From: Proteobacteria bacterium ST_bin14
GTDB lineage: Bacteria; Pseudomonadota; Alphaproteobacteria; Sphingomonadales; Sphingomonadaceae
DNA: 64,000 bases
Direction: 5' to 3'
Assembly (NCBI GenBank): GCA_002083655.1
Contig: MSXR01000005.1
Location: forward strand, 93,455 to 157,454
Part shown: positions 43,504-52,149 of the stretch, piece by piece
How the letters are laid out: each line of letters opens with the position of its first letter
Numbering within the stretch: the stretch's first letter is position 1
Translations under genes and position numbers: made by a program
The notes under the pieces: model-generated
Seen by the model: the letters and a program-made list of their open reading frames with translations, nothing else
Databases searched by the model: none
Told to the model about the DNA's origin: nothing

Positions 43504-44358
43504 CTACCTCGGCATTCTCCGCACCAGCGAACTCGTATCCTGCCGGGCGCCGCCCATTTTCTGCACATCGGCGTAGAATTGGTCGACCATCGCCGCCACA
43601 GGCAGGCTTGCGCCATTTTTGCGCGCTTCATCGAGCGCCAGGCCCAAATCCTTGCGCATCCAATCCACCGCAAAGCCGAAATCGAACTGGTCATCGGCCA
43701 TCGTCTGCCAGCGATTGACCATTTGCCAGCTTTGCGCCGCGCCGCCCGAAATCGCTTCGAACACGCGTGCCAGATCAAGGTCGCTCGCCTGCGCAAAGCG
43801 CAACGCCTCGCTTAAGCCCTGCAACACACCCGCAATCGCAATCTGGTTGACCATCTTGGTCTGCTGGCCCGCACCCGGCCCGCCGACATGGACGATGCGC
43901 AGCGCATAGGCCTTCATCAGCGGTTCCGCCGCCGCCATCGCTGCCGCAGAACCGCCACACATGATGGAAAGCTTGCCATTTTCCGCGCCCGCCTGGCCCC
44001 CCGATACCGGCGCATCCACCACCAGCGCGCGCGCCGCGGCCAGCCGCCGCGCAATATCTGCCGAAACCGTGGTGTGATCGATAAACACCGCATCATCGCG
44101 CATTGCGGCAAACGCGCCGTGGCTGCCCAATGTCACGTGCGCCAGATCATCATCATTGCCGACGCAGGCGATAACCGCGTCCTTGCCAGCCGCCGCCGCT
44201 GCCGGGGATTCAGCCACCGCGCCGCCATGCGCTGCCACCCAGGCCACTGCCTTGGCACGGGTGCGATTATAGACGGTCAGCTGGTGCCCCGCCATTGCCA
44301 AATGCCGGGCCATGGGGCCACCCATGACGCCGGTGCCGATGAATGCGATGTCTGCCAT
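43504..44358 (-). CDS. NAD(P)-dependent 3-hydroxyisobutyrate dehydrogenase-family protein
   Basis: The 284-residue protein has the Rossmann start MADIAFIGTGVMGGPMARHLAMAG and the family signature VDAPVSGGQAGAENGKL and GAGQQTKMVNQIAIAGVLQG with catalytic Lys in the KMVNQ segment. It belongs to the beta-hydroxyacid dehydrogenase family (MmsB/GarR-like). The exact substrate is open. It is divergent from ilvA-like threonine ammonia-lyase with a 58-base gap. The mmsA homologue lies 6 kb away. Confidence 0.85.
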   Translation of the reverse strand: MADIAFIGTGVMGGPMARHLAMAGHQLTVYNRTRAKAVAWVAAHGGAVAESPAAAAAGKDAVIACVGNDDDLAHVTLGSHGAFAAMRDDAVFIDHTTVSADIARRLAAARALVVDAPVSGGQAGAENGKLSIMCGGSAAAMAAAEPLMKAYALRIVHVGGPGAGQQTKMVNQIAIAGVLQGLSEALRFAQASDLDLARVFEAISGGAAQSWQMVNRWQTMADDQFDFGFAVDWMRKDLGLALDEARKNGASLPVAAMVDQFYADVQKMGGARQDTSSLVRRMPR

Positions 44359-44416
44359 GGCCTAGCCGCATAAGGCGTGTTCCGTCGCTGCGCCAGATGG
44401 TCTAGGGGCCAAGGCT

Positions 44417-45658
44417 ATGGCTATCGATACCGCCCCCGCATCCACGGCAGAATTGCCCGTTTCCATCGATGATATCCGCGCCGCGCATGCGCGCATTGCG
44501 CCCTCGATTGTGCGCACGCCCACGCTGATCAGCAAAACGCTGTCGGATATGACCGGCGCGACGGTGTATCTGAAGTTTGAAAATCTGCAGTTTACCGCGG
44601 CCTATAAAGAACGCGGTGCGCTGAATACGCTGATGCAGCTAAACCCCCAGGTGCTCGGCGTGATTGCAGCGTCGGCAGGCAACCACGCCCAGGGGCTGGC
44701 CTATCACGCGAACCGGCTGGGCATTCCGGTGACGATCGTGATGCCCACCACCACGCCCACGGTAAAGGTAACGCAGACCGAAGGGCACGGCGCGAATGTG
44801 ATCCTGTTCGGCGAAACTTTTGATGCGGCCTATGCCCATGCCCGCCAATTGGAGGCCGAACGCGGGCTTACCTTTGTTCACCCGTTCGATGATCCACGCA
44901 TCATTGCCGGCCAAGGCACCGTCGCGATTGAGATGCTGGAGGATGTGCCCGCCATCGACACGATTTTGACGCCGATTGGCGGCGGCGGGCTGATTTCGGG
45001 CATGGCGACCGTGGCGCGCGCCAGCGGCCGCGACATCGAGGTGATCGGCGTTGAGGCAGAGCTGTTCCCATCGATGTACAACCGCATCAATGGCACCGAC
45101 ATGCCCTGTGCAGGCGACACGCTGGCCGAGGGCATCGCGGTGAAGGAACCCGGCGCAATCACCGCGACGATGGTGGAGGCGCTGGTCGATGACATTTTGC
45201 TGGTGAGCGAGCGCAATCTGGAAAAGGCCGTCAGCCTGCTGCTGCAGATTGAAAAGACGGTGGTAGAGGGCGCGGGCGCGGCTGGGCTTGCCGCCCTTCT
45301 CCAGCATCCAGAACGATTTGCGGGCAAGACCGTGGGCATCACGCTGTGCGGCGGCAACATCGATACCCGGCTGCTCGCCAATGTGCTGCTGCGTGATCTG
45401 GCGCGATCAGGGCGGCTGGCGCGGTTGCGCGTGCGGTTGCAGGATCAGCCCGGCGCGCTGTTCAATCTGGTCCGCGTGTTTGATGCCGAACGGGTGAACA
45501 TTATCGAAGTGTATCACCAGCGCGTTTTCACCACCTTGCCCGCCAAGGGGCTGATTACCGATATCGAATGCGAAACGCGCGACCGCGCGCACCTGGACCG
45601 CTTGATCGCCGCGATCCGGCTGGCGGGGTATGAAGCAAGCCTGGTCGAACTCGCCTGA
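44417..45658 (+). CDS. ilvA: Threonine ammonia-lyase with C-terminal ACT domain
   Basis: This PLP enzyme converts threonine to 2-oxobutyrate and ammonia. The 413-residue protein has PLP-binding Lys64 in AAYKERGALN, SAGNHAQGLAYHA and the glycine loop IGGGGLISG. The last ~85 residues (LRVRLQDQPGALFNLVRVFDAERVNIIEVYHQR) form one ACT regulatory domain. The length fits the single-ACT type, so it may be either catabolic or biosynthetic; the symbol is provisional. Confidence 0.9.
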   Translation: MAIDTAPASTAELPVSIDDIRAAHARIAPSIVRTPTLISKTLSDMTGATVYLKFENLQFTAAYKERGALNTLMQLNPQVLGVIAASAGNHAQGLAYHANRLGIPVTIVMPTTTPTVKVTQTEGHGANVILFGETFDAAYAHARQLEAERGLTFVHPFDDPRIIAGQGTVAIEMLEDVPAIDTILTPIGGGGLISGMATVARASGRDIEVIGVEAELFPSMYNRINGTDMPCAGDTLAEGIAVKEPGAITATMVEALVDDILLVSERNLEKAVSLLLQIEKTVVEGAGAAGLAALLQHPERFAGKTVGITLCGGNIDTRLLANVLLRDLARSGRLARLRVRLQDQPGALFNLVRVFDAERVNIIEVYHQRVFTTLPAKGLITDIECETRDRAHLDRLIAAIRLAGYEASLVELA

Positions 45659-45907
45659 GCAGAGTGACGTGAAGGGGCGACCTGACGAAACGAGTCACGC
45701 GTGCGACGATCCGAGTCGCGGCACCCTTTCGCCCGCGCTGCATTCCAGTAGGATGCCGCTACCATACCCCGGCGCGTCCAATTCAATCGTGCTTTCCCCG
45801 CGTTAACCTTCAATCATGGTAAAGCCGCTTTTCATCACGATGGCGGTTATTCATAAGGGGCGCATTCGGGGTGCCGGTTAGCGGCAATATTGGGAGGATC
45901 AGCGGCA

Positions 45908-46690
45908 GTGTCAGCGCCTTTTCGCTTTCCGCGATTCTTTGTCACCAGCCCGGCGCCGTGCCCCTATCTGCCTGACAGGCTTGAACGCAAAGTCTTCACC
46001 GAGCTGAACGGCCCGCATGCAGCGGAACTGAACGATGCGCTGGGTCGCATCGGGTTTCGCCGCAGCCAATCGGTTGCCTATCGCCCTAGCTGCGCGGGCT
46101 GCACCGCCTGTGTTTCGGTGCGCGTGGTCGCCAATGAATTCAAACCCAACGCCACCCAGCGCAAGCTGATCCGCCGCCATGCCGACCTGGACGTCAGCGC
46201 GTGCAAGCCCTGGGCCACCGATGAGCAATTCGATCTGCTTCGCCGTTACCTGGCAAATCGCCATCCCGGCGGCGGCATGGCCGGCATGGATGATGGCGAT
46301 TATGCCGACATGGTCGAACAAAGCCCGGTCAACAGCTTTGTGGTTGAATATCGTGAGCCGGCCGTGAACGGGCGGGCGGGACGCCTGATTGGCGCATGCC
46401 TTACCGATCAACAGGCTGACGGGCTGTCGATGATCTACAGCTTTTTCGATTCGGCTGATGAAACCCGGCCCGGCCTGGGCAACCTGATTATCCTCGATCA
46501 CATCCTGCGCGCCCGCGCGATTGGCCTGCCCTATGTCTATCTGGGTTATTGGGTGAAGGGATCAGAGCGGATGTCGTACAAAACGCGCTATCGTCCCATC
46601 GAAGTGCTTGGCCCATCGGGCTGGCGCGTGATGGCCAGCGAAGACATTGATACCGGGCGGCTGGCCGCACTGGCAGATGAACGCGCCTGA
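45908..46690 (+). CDS. bpt: Aspartate/glutamate leucyltransferase (N-degron pathway)
   Basis: Bpt adds Leu from leucyl-tRNA to proteins with N-terminal Asp or Glu, marking them for ClpAP; related enzymes are annotated arginyltransferase. The 260-residue protein starts FRFPRFFVTSPAPCPYLP and has the Cys-rich YRPSCAGCTACVSVRV and GYWVKGSERMSYKTRYRPIEVL. A GTG start at 45908 behind GGAGG is chosen; a TTG start at 45890 would add six residues. The 249-base gap before it shows no other gene. Confidence 0.92.
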   Translation: MSAPFRFPRFFVTSPAPCPYLPDRLERKVFTELNGPHAAELNDALGRIGFRRSQSVAYRPSCAGCTACVSVRVVANEFKPNATQRKLIRRHADLDVSACKPWATDEQFDLLRRYLANRHPGGGMAGMDDGDYADMVEQSPVNSFVVEYREPAVNGRAGRLIGACLTDQQADGLSMIYSFFDSADETRPGLGNLIILDHILRARAIGLPYVYLGYWVKGSERMSYKTRYRPIEVLGPSGWRVMASEDIDTGRLAALADERA

Positions 46691-46734
46691 GCTTTCCGCA
46701 TTCAAACCCGGTCAATTCAAATCCGCTCAACGGC

Positions 46735-47529
46735 CTAGCTGCCGATAGCTCCCTCAGGCGCTGCATTTCCTTCACCCAAGCGTGATCCCGCAACGGGGGC
46801 CGCGCCTGCGGCATCAAGGCCGATGGCGACGCGAACATAATCATGCGATCCCCGCTGGCCCGCGCAGGGATCGAACGCCACCCAGCCGACCCCGTCGACA
46901 TAGGCTTCGGCCCAGTGATGCGGGCTGGTGCGGCGCTGGCCGTCAATAACCTGCAGGCGATAGCCCGACACATGCCGCGCAGGCACCGCCTGCGACCTCG
47001 CGCAGGCGATAAAGACATCCGCCATGTCGCACGCCGATGCCTGATCCTGGGCAAAGGCCTGAATGGCGCTACGCCCCGCCACCTGGCGATGCGCCGACTG
47101 CGCGAACCGATCACACACCGCGCGGCAAAGCGCCTGGAGGTGATCAACCGCCTGATTGCCACCCATCGCCGCCTGCGCGAAGCCCGCCATTGCCGGGTCA
47201 ACCTGCGTCAGCGGTGTTGATCGCCGATATAAACCCGGCGCAAATCGCTCAATCGCCCCGCCGATGATCCCGGCATGCGGCGCCCTGAACACTTCGCCGA
47301 CGACGCAAATCTCAATCGCGCTGATCGGCCCTTCGGCATAGAGCATCGTCACCCTGTTGCCGAAACCATCGCGGCTGATCTTCAGCCGGGCATCGCAATC
47401 AATATCAATCCGCCAGGCCGTGATCGTCTGATCATTGGTGTCGCTGGGCGTCATCCGCAGCATCTGCACCAGCCGGGTTTGCGGATTGGAAAAACGGTAG
47501 ACGGTCCGGTGATCGATCGACAGCCTCAT
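46735..47529 (-). CDS. Transglutaminase-like protein
   Basis: The 264-residue protein has a bacterial transglutaminase N-terminal domain (MRLSIDHRTVYRFSNPQTRLVQMLRMTPSD) and the Cys-His-Asp triad pattern: SACDMADVFIACARSQAVPARHVSGY, PHHWAEAYVDGVGWVAFDPC. The start at 47529 is the family start; the frame opens 13 codons upstream. It is the third gene of a conserved cassette with an alpha-E protein and a circularly permuted ATP-grasp protein. Confidence 0.9.
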   Translation of the reverse strand: MRLSIDHRTVYRFSNPQTRLVQMLRMTPSDTNDQTITAWRIDIDCDARLKISRDGFGNRVTMLYAEGPISAIEICVVGEVFRAPHAGIIGGAIERFAPGLYRRSTPLTQVDPAMAGFAQAAMGGNQAVDHLQALCRAVCDRFAQSAHRQVAGRSAIQAFAQDQASACDMADVFIACARSQAVPARHVSGYRLQVIDGQRRTSPHHWAEAYVDGVGWVAFDPCAGQRGSHDYVRVAIGLDAAGAAPVAGSRLGEGNAAPEGAIGS

Positions 47530-47539
47530 GATCGGTGGC

Positions 47540-48478
47540 TCATCCGACAAACCGGAATTGCCGCGCAATCGCGCCGCTGAGCACCGCGTTTTCGGCGTTG
47601 AAGTCCTTCAGATACTGGTGCAGCCCGCCCGCAATCACTTCCTTCGACGTGGTTTTCTGCATGCGGGAATAGCGCAGGCGCGCCATCCGGTCAGCCTCGC
47701 CCTGCAACCCGGTGCGTTTGGCCAGCAGGTTGAGGATCTCCACTGTTTCCTCCACCGCGCCTGCCAGCGACCGGGGCATTTCCTGCCGGCTGAGCAACAG
47801 ATCAATGACATTGGCGGGCGTCAGCCCATCACTATACAGCCAGCGATAGGCGGTTACCGCCGACACCGTTTGCAAGATCGTCGTCCATTGATCGCGGTCG
47901 ACCAGCCCGCCGACCGACTCTCCTTCGGGCAGCAGCAGGTGATATTTCACGTCGAGCAACCGCGCGGTGTTATCCGCCCGCTCGATCAACTGGCCGAGCC
48001 GGATGAACGCATTCGCTTGGTTGCGCAGCATCCGGTGGACCGCGCCCTCGAACCCCAATGTCTCCACCTTGACCGCCTCAACCAGGCTGAGCGTGGCCAT
48101 GGCGCCGCCGGGGCTGGAGCGGTTGCCAAAGATCATCCAGGCCCGGTTGATCGACGTCCATGCGTCGCGGGTCAGCGCGGTGCGGACCGCCTTGGCGTTC
48201 ATCCGCGCCATTTCCAGGCAGCGCATGATCGATCCGGGATGGCTGGTGTCCAGCGTCAGAAACCGCGCGACATGCGACTGGGTGATCGTCTGGCCCGTTT
48301 GCGCAAAAGCCTCGTCCGTTTCGGAAACCGCCAGCGCGCTGGCCCAGGCGGCTTCCCCCGCCGGGCGCGCCGACAGCGCATCCAGCCGCACCGTCGCCTC
48401 CACCAGCCGCGCAACGAAATCAGCCCGCTCGACATAGCGGCCCAACCAGTAAAGCGATGCGGCGGTGCGCGACAGCAT
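47540..48478 (-). CDS. Alpha-E domain protein (DUF403)
   Basis: The 312-residue helical protein starts MLSRTAASLYWLGRYVERADFVARLVEATVRLDAL and has EARMNAK-like and VKYHLLLPEGESVGGLVDRDQWTTIL segments typical of the alpha-E (DUF403) family. Its ATG overlaps the stop of the ATP-grasp gene by one base and its stop is 10 bases from the transglutaminase gene, so the three are translationally coupled. Its molecular function is not established. Confidence 0.92.
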   Translation of the reverse strand: MLSRTAASLYWLGRYVERADFVARLVEATVRLDALSARPAGEAAWASALAVSETDEAFAQTGQTITQSHVARFLTLDTSHPGSIMRCLEMARMNAKAVRTALTRDAWTSINRAWMIFGNRSSPGGAMATLSLVEAVKVETLGFEGAVHRMLRNQANAFIRLGQLIERADNTARLLDVKYHLLLPEGESVGGLVDRDQWTTILQTVSAVTAYRWLYSDGLTPANVIDLLLSRQEMPRSLAGAVEETVEILNLLAKRTGLQGEADRMARLRYSRMQKTTSKEVIAGGLHQYLKDFNAENAVLSGAIARQFRFVG

Positions 48479-49977
48479 CAGTTCTGCGCCTGTTGTTGCT
48501 GTTGCTGCTGCGCGGCGGTTGCGCTTGCGGGCGGCCCAGCGTCGCCATTGTCGAGCAGCACAAAACTGTCCTTCGTGCCGCCGCCCTGGCTGGAATTCAC
48601 CACCAGCGACCCCGCCTTCAGCGCCACCCGCGTCAGCCCGCCGGGCACCACCTGCACCCCCTTTGATCCCGTCAGCACGAACGGGCGGAAATCGACATGG
48701 CGCGGCGACAGGCCATCATCGGCCAGCGTCGGCACGGTCGACAGCGCCAGCGTGGGCTGTGCGATATACCGCTGCGGCTCTGCAATCAGCGCGGCGCGAA
48801 ACGCCTCAATCTCCGCCTTGGTCGCGGTGGGGCCGACGAGCATCCCGTAACCGCCAGACCCGTCCACCAGCTTCACGACCAGATCAGCCAGATTATCGAG
48901 CACATATTTCAGCGCCTGCGGTTCGCGGCAGCGATAGGTTTCGACATTGGGCAGCTTTGCCTCACCGCCCGAATAGAAGCGCACGATTTCCGGCATATAG
49001 CTATAAATCGCCTTGTCATCGGCAATGCCATTGCCCGGCGCGTTGATGATGGCGACATTGCCAGCTGCATAGGCCGCGATCAGCCCCGGCACACCCAGCA
49101 TCGAATCAGCGCGGAATACCAAAGGATCAAGGTAATCATCATCGATCCGCCGATAAATCACATCGACGCGCACGCGACCGGATATCGTCCGCATCCACAC
49201 GACATCATTGTCGACCACCAGATCAGCGGCCTCCACCAGTTCCACGCCCATGCTGTCCGCCAGGAAGCTGTGTTCGTAATAGGCCGAGTTGAAATGGCCG
49301 GGCGTCAGCACGACGCAGACCGGGTTGTTGCCCGCCCCCAGCGGCGTCACCGATCGCATCGTTTCCAGCAATTTATCGGGATAGCTGTCCACCGCGGCGA
49401 CGCGCAGCGACCGGAATAATTCCGGGCACAGCCGCAACATCGCCTCGCGATTTTCGAGCATGTACGACACGCCGGAGGGGGTGCGGGCGTTATCCTCCAG
49501 CACATAAAAATCGTTCGGTCCGGTGCGAACCAGATCAATGCCGCAGATATGCGCCCACACCCCGTGCGGCGGCTTGATGCCGGCAATTTCGGGGCGGAAT
49601 TGCGCGTTGCCATAAATCAGGTCGGGCGGGATAACGCCCTCGGCCAGAATGCGCCGCTCACCGTAAATGTCGTTGAGAAACGCGTTGATCGCCTCCACCC
49701 GCTGAACCAGCCCCGCCGACAGCCGCGCCCATTCATCAGCCAGGAAAACGCGCGGCACGATATCAAACGGAATAATCCGCTCCCCAGCGTCACTGTCGCC
49801 ATACACCGCAAAGGTGATGCCGAGCTGACGAAACGTGGTTTCGGCGGCGTGCTGGCGACGGCGTAGATCGGCCGCAGAGGTGTCCGCCAGCCAGCTGCCA
49901 AGCGCGGCGAGTTCCGGCCGGGCAACCTGCGCCGCGCCATCCCCCCAAATCTCGTCAAACGCGCGTTTCAACGCCAT
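48478..49977 (-). CDS. Circularly permuted ATP-grasp protein (DUF404/DUF407)
   Basis: The 499-residue protein has the family blocks LGITFAVYGDSDAGERIIPFDIVPR, GANNPVCVVLTPGHFNSAYYEH, VWMRTISGRVRVDVIYRRIDDDYLDPL and VVKLVDGSGGYGMLVGP, the last being the ATP-grasp-like region. Such proteins are proposed to be amide-ligases making unknown peptides. The C-terminus ends in a run of about seven Gln after Ala-rich text, a CAG/CAA-like repeat. First gene of the cassette. Confidence 0.93.
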   Translation of the reverse strand: MALKRAFDEIWGDGAAQVARPELAALGSWLADTSAADLRRRQHAAETTFRQLGITFAVYGDSDAGERIIPFDIVPRVFLADEWARLSAGLVQRVEAINAFLNDIYGERRILAEGVIPPDLIYGNAQFRPEIAGIKPPHGVWAHICGIDLVRTGPNDFYVLEDNARTPSGVSYMLENREAMLRLCPELFRSLRVAAVDSYPDKLLETMRSVTPLGAGNNPVCVVLTPGHFNSAYYEHSFLADSMGVELVEAADLVVDNDVVWMRTISGRVRVDVIYRRIDDDYLDPLVFRADSMLGVPGLIAAYAAGNVAIINAPGNGIADDKAIYSYMPEIVRFYSGGEAKLPNVETYRCREPQALKYVLDNLADLVVKLVDGSGGYGMLVGPTATKAEIEAFRAALIAEPQRYIAQPTLALSTVPTLADDGLSPRHVDFRPFVLTGSKGVQVVPGGLTRVALKAGSLVVNSSQGGGTKDSFVLLDNGDAGPPASATAAQQQQQQQAQN

Positions 49978-50064
49978 TAAATTGGCTAACCCCCGGCAAC
50001 ATTGCGGCTGCCATGCTGCAACGCCTTGTTGCGATGCACAAGGGGGTGGCTAACTGACCGCAAA

Positions 50065-51561
50065 TTACCCCATTGTCGGGATGACGAATGCATTCCCGCC
50101 GTCGGGCGATCCATCAGGCCAGCGTTGGGTAATCGTTTTGATCTTGGTCCAGAACTTGATGCCTTCGGGGCCGTGCTGGTTGGTGTCACCAAAGGCGCTG
50201 CGCTTCCACCCGCCAAAGGTGTGGTACGCGACGGGCACCGGGATTGGCACGTTAATGCCGACCATGCCGACATTGACGCGGGCCGCAAATTCACGCGCGG
50301 CATGACCGTTGCGGGTGAAGATCGCGACGCCGTTGCCATATTGGTGCTGCGAGGGGAGAGAAACGGCTTCCTCGAAATCTGCCGCGCGCACAATTTGCAG
50401 CACGGGGCCGAAGATTTCTTCCTTATAGCTTTCCATGGTCGGCTTGACGTGATCGAACAGCGACGGCCCGATGAAAAAGCCCTTTTCATGGCCCTGCAAC
50501 ACGAAACCGCGCCCGTCGACGACAAGTTCTGCGCCTTCATCCACGCCTGTTTGAATCCAGTTTTCCACGCGGGCACGGTGGGCGGCGTTTACGACAGGGC
50601 CGTAATCTGCATCCTTGTCGCTCGACACGCCGATCCGCAGCTTGGCGATGGCGGGCAACAGCTTTTCGCGCAGGGCAATGGCGGTCTTGTCGCCCACCGG
50701 CACCACCACGGGCAGCGCCATGCAGCGTTCCCCCGCTGAACCAAATGCCGCGCCGGACAGTTCAGCCACCACCTGATCCAGATCGGCATCCGGCATGACG
50801 ACGCCGTGGTTTTTGGCCCCGCCCATCGCCTGCACGCGCTTGCCCGCCGCCACGCCCTGGCGGTACACATAATGCGCAATATCCGACGATCCGACAAAGC
50901 TGACCGCGCTGATCGCGGGATGATCAAGGATGGCGTCGACCATTTCCTTGTCGCCGTTCACCACCTGCAAAATGCCCGCGGGGGCCCCTGCCTCCTCCAT
51001 CAACTGGGCAAGCCGCACGGGGACGCTGGGGTCGCGCTCCGACGGTTTCAGAATAAACGCATTACCGCACGCAATCGCAACGCCGAACATCCACATCGGG
51101 ATCATCGCGGGGAAATTAAACGGGGTAATCCCCGCGCCAATCCCCAGCGGCAGCCGCATCGAATAAACATCAATGCCCGGGCCCGCCCCTTGGGTATATT
51201 CGCCCTTCAGCAGATGCGGCACGCCGCAGGCGAATTCGATCACGTCCAACCCGCGCTGCACATCGCCGCGCGCGTCCGCCACCACCTTGCCATGTTCAGC
51301 GGAAAGCAGCCGGGCGAGTTCATCGATATTGGCTTCCACCAGCCGCTTGAATTCAAACATCACCCGCGCCCGGCGCTGCGGGTTGGTGGCCGCCCAGCCC
51401 GGCTGCACCGCCTGCGCCGCCGCAATTGCCCGGTCGAGATCGGCCTTTGTGCCCAGCGGCACCCGCGCCTGCACCTCCCCCGAATTGGGGTCGAACACAT
51501 CGCCAAAGCGGGTGGCGGCCACACCGGCAGGCCCGGCGATGTGATGATCGATGATGCGCAT
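50065..51561 (-). CDS. mmsA: Methylmalonate-semialdehyde dehydrogenase (CoA-acylating)
   Basis: MmsA oxidises methylmalonate or malonate semialdehyde to propionyl- or acetyl-CoA in valine and inositol breakdown. The 498-residue protein has the MmsA-type NFPAMIPMWM segment, the NAD-site Glu/Lys block and catalytic Cys280 in GSAGERCMALPV. The ATG at 51561 has AGGAG; the frame opens 25 codons upstream. An HIBADH-like gene lies nearby but is not adjacent. Confidence 0.95.
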   Translation of the reverse strand: MRIIDHHIAGPAGVAATRFGDVFDPNSGEVQARVPLGTKADLDRAIAAAQAVQPGWAATNPQRRARVMFEFKRLVEANIDELARLLSAEHGKVVADARGDVQRGLDVIEFACGVPHLLKGEYTQGAGPGIDVYSMRLPLGIGAGITPFNFPAMIPMWMFGVAIACGNAFILKPSERDPSVPVRLAQLMEEAGAPAGILQVVNGDKEMVDAILDHPAISAVSFVGSSDIAHYVYRQGVAAGKRVQAMGGAKNHGVVMPDADLDQVVAELSGAAFGSAGERCMALPVVVPVGDKTAIALREKLLPAIAKLRIGVSSDKDADYGPVVNAAHRARVENWIQTGVDEGAELVVDGRGFVLQGHEKGFFIGPSLFDHVKPTMESYKEEIFGPVLQIVRAADFEEAVSLPSQHQYGNGVAIFTRNGHAAREFAARVNVGMVGINVPIPVPVAYHTFGGWKRSAFGDTNQHGPEGIKFWTKIKTITQRWPDGSPDGGNAFVIPTMG

Positions 51562-51719
51562 TGCAGCTCTCCTGGGGATTTTACCAAGCCCTTTGGCATA
51601 GCCGTGCGCGTCTGTCAGCGCCCCGATGCCCGGCAATGGCGATTCATCCGGTCAGCGCGACTTGGGGTGTAGACTGATAAAAACCGGCCTGTCAGCTTTC
51701 GCCTAAGTTGTGGTCGTCG

Positions 51720-52043
51720 CTAAAACTCGGAAGCGTTCAGCCCGAAGCGGCGGCCCAGATCGGCAATCTTCGGCACAAGATCAAATCTGACCGCGTGCGT
51801 GTAATTGATGACGGCGCATCGTGGATATTGCTCGAAAACAAATGGTCGGTTGTCTTCATCAACGCCAAAAATCTCGTCCACGGCGGCTCGAAATGCCAAT
51901 ATGTCGGCATCTCCAATCGCAGCGTGATCGCCCGTTCTCGCGAACTGGGCTGTTATGTCCGCGAACTTAACACCCTTCTTCTTGCGTTTTGCCGGCGTCG
52001 CATAGTCGTCCGACCAGTGCCATAGGAGCAAGTTGAACGTCAT
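51720..52043 (-). CDS. Small hypothetical protein
   Basis: The 107-residue soluble protein starts MTFNLLLWHWSDDYATPAKRKKKGVKF and has FGVDEDNRPFVFEQYPRCAVINYTH and VPKIADLGRRFGLNASEF. The GGAGG site supports the ATG at 52043 rather than an in-frame start 27 codons upstream. I recall scattered proteins of this look without a known role; immunity-type function is only a guess. It stands alone between mmsA and the efflux operon. Confidence 0.7.
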   Translation of the reverse strand: MTFNLLLWHWSDDYATPAKRKKKGVKFADITAQFARTGDHAAIGDADILAFRAAVDEIFGVDEDNRPFVFEQYPRCAVINYTHAVRFDLVPKIADLGRRFGLNASEF

Positions 52044-52149
52044 CGCCGGTCCTCCTTGAGCGAGATAGCATAGGGCCGGAACGTCTGCTTGCCACCAGTT
52101 TCTGTCGACAAGTCCTCGTGCCAATTACGGTCGTTTGTGGGTTCGCTAC

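Noticed and set aside
47528..48850. 440-codon plus-strand open frame opposite alpha-E and ATP-grasp genes
   Set aside because: It runs across the junction of two well-supported coupled genes and contains a long Cys run from the antisense of the Gln repeat.
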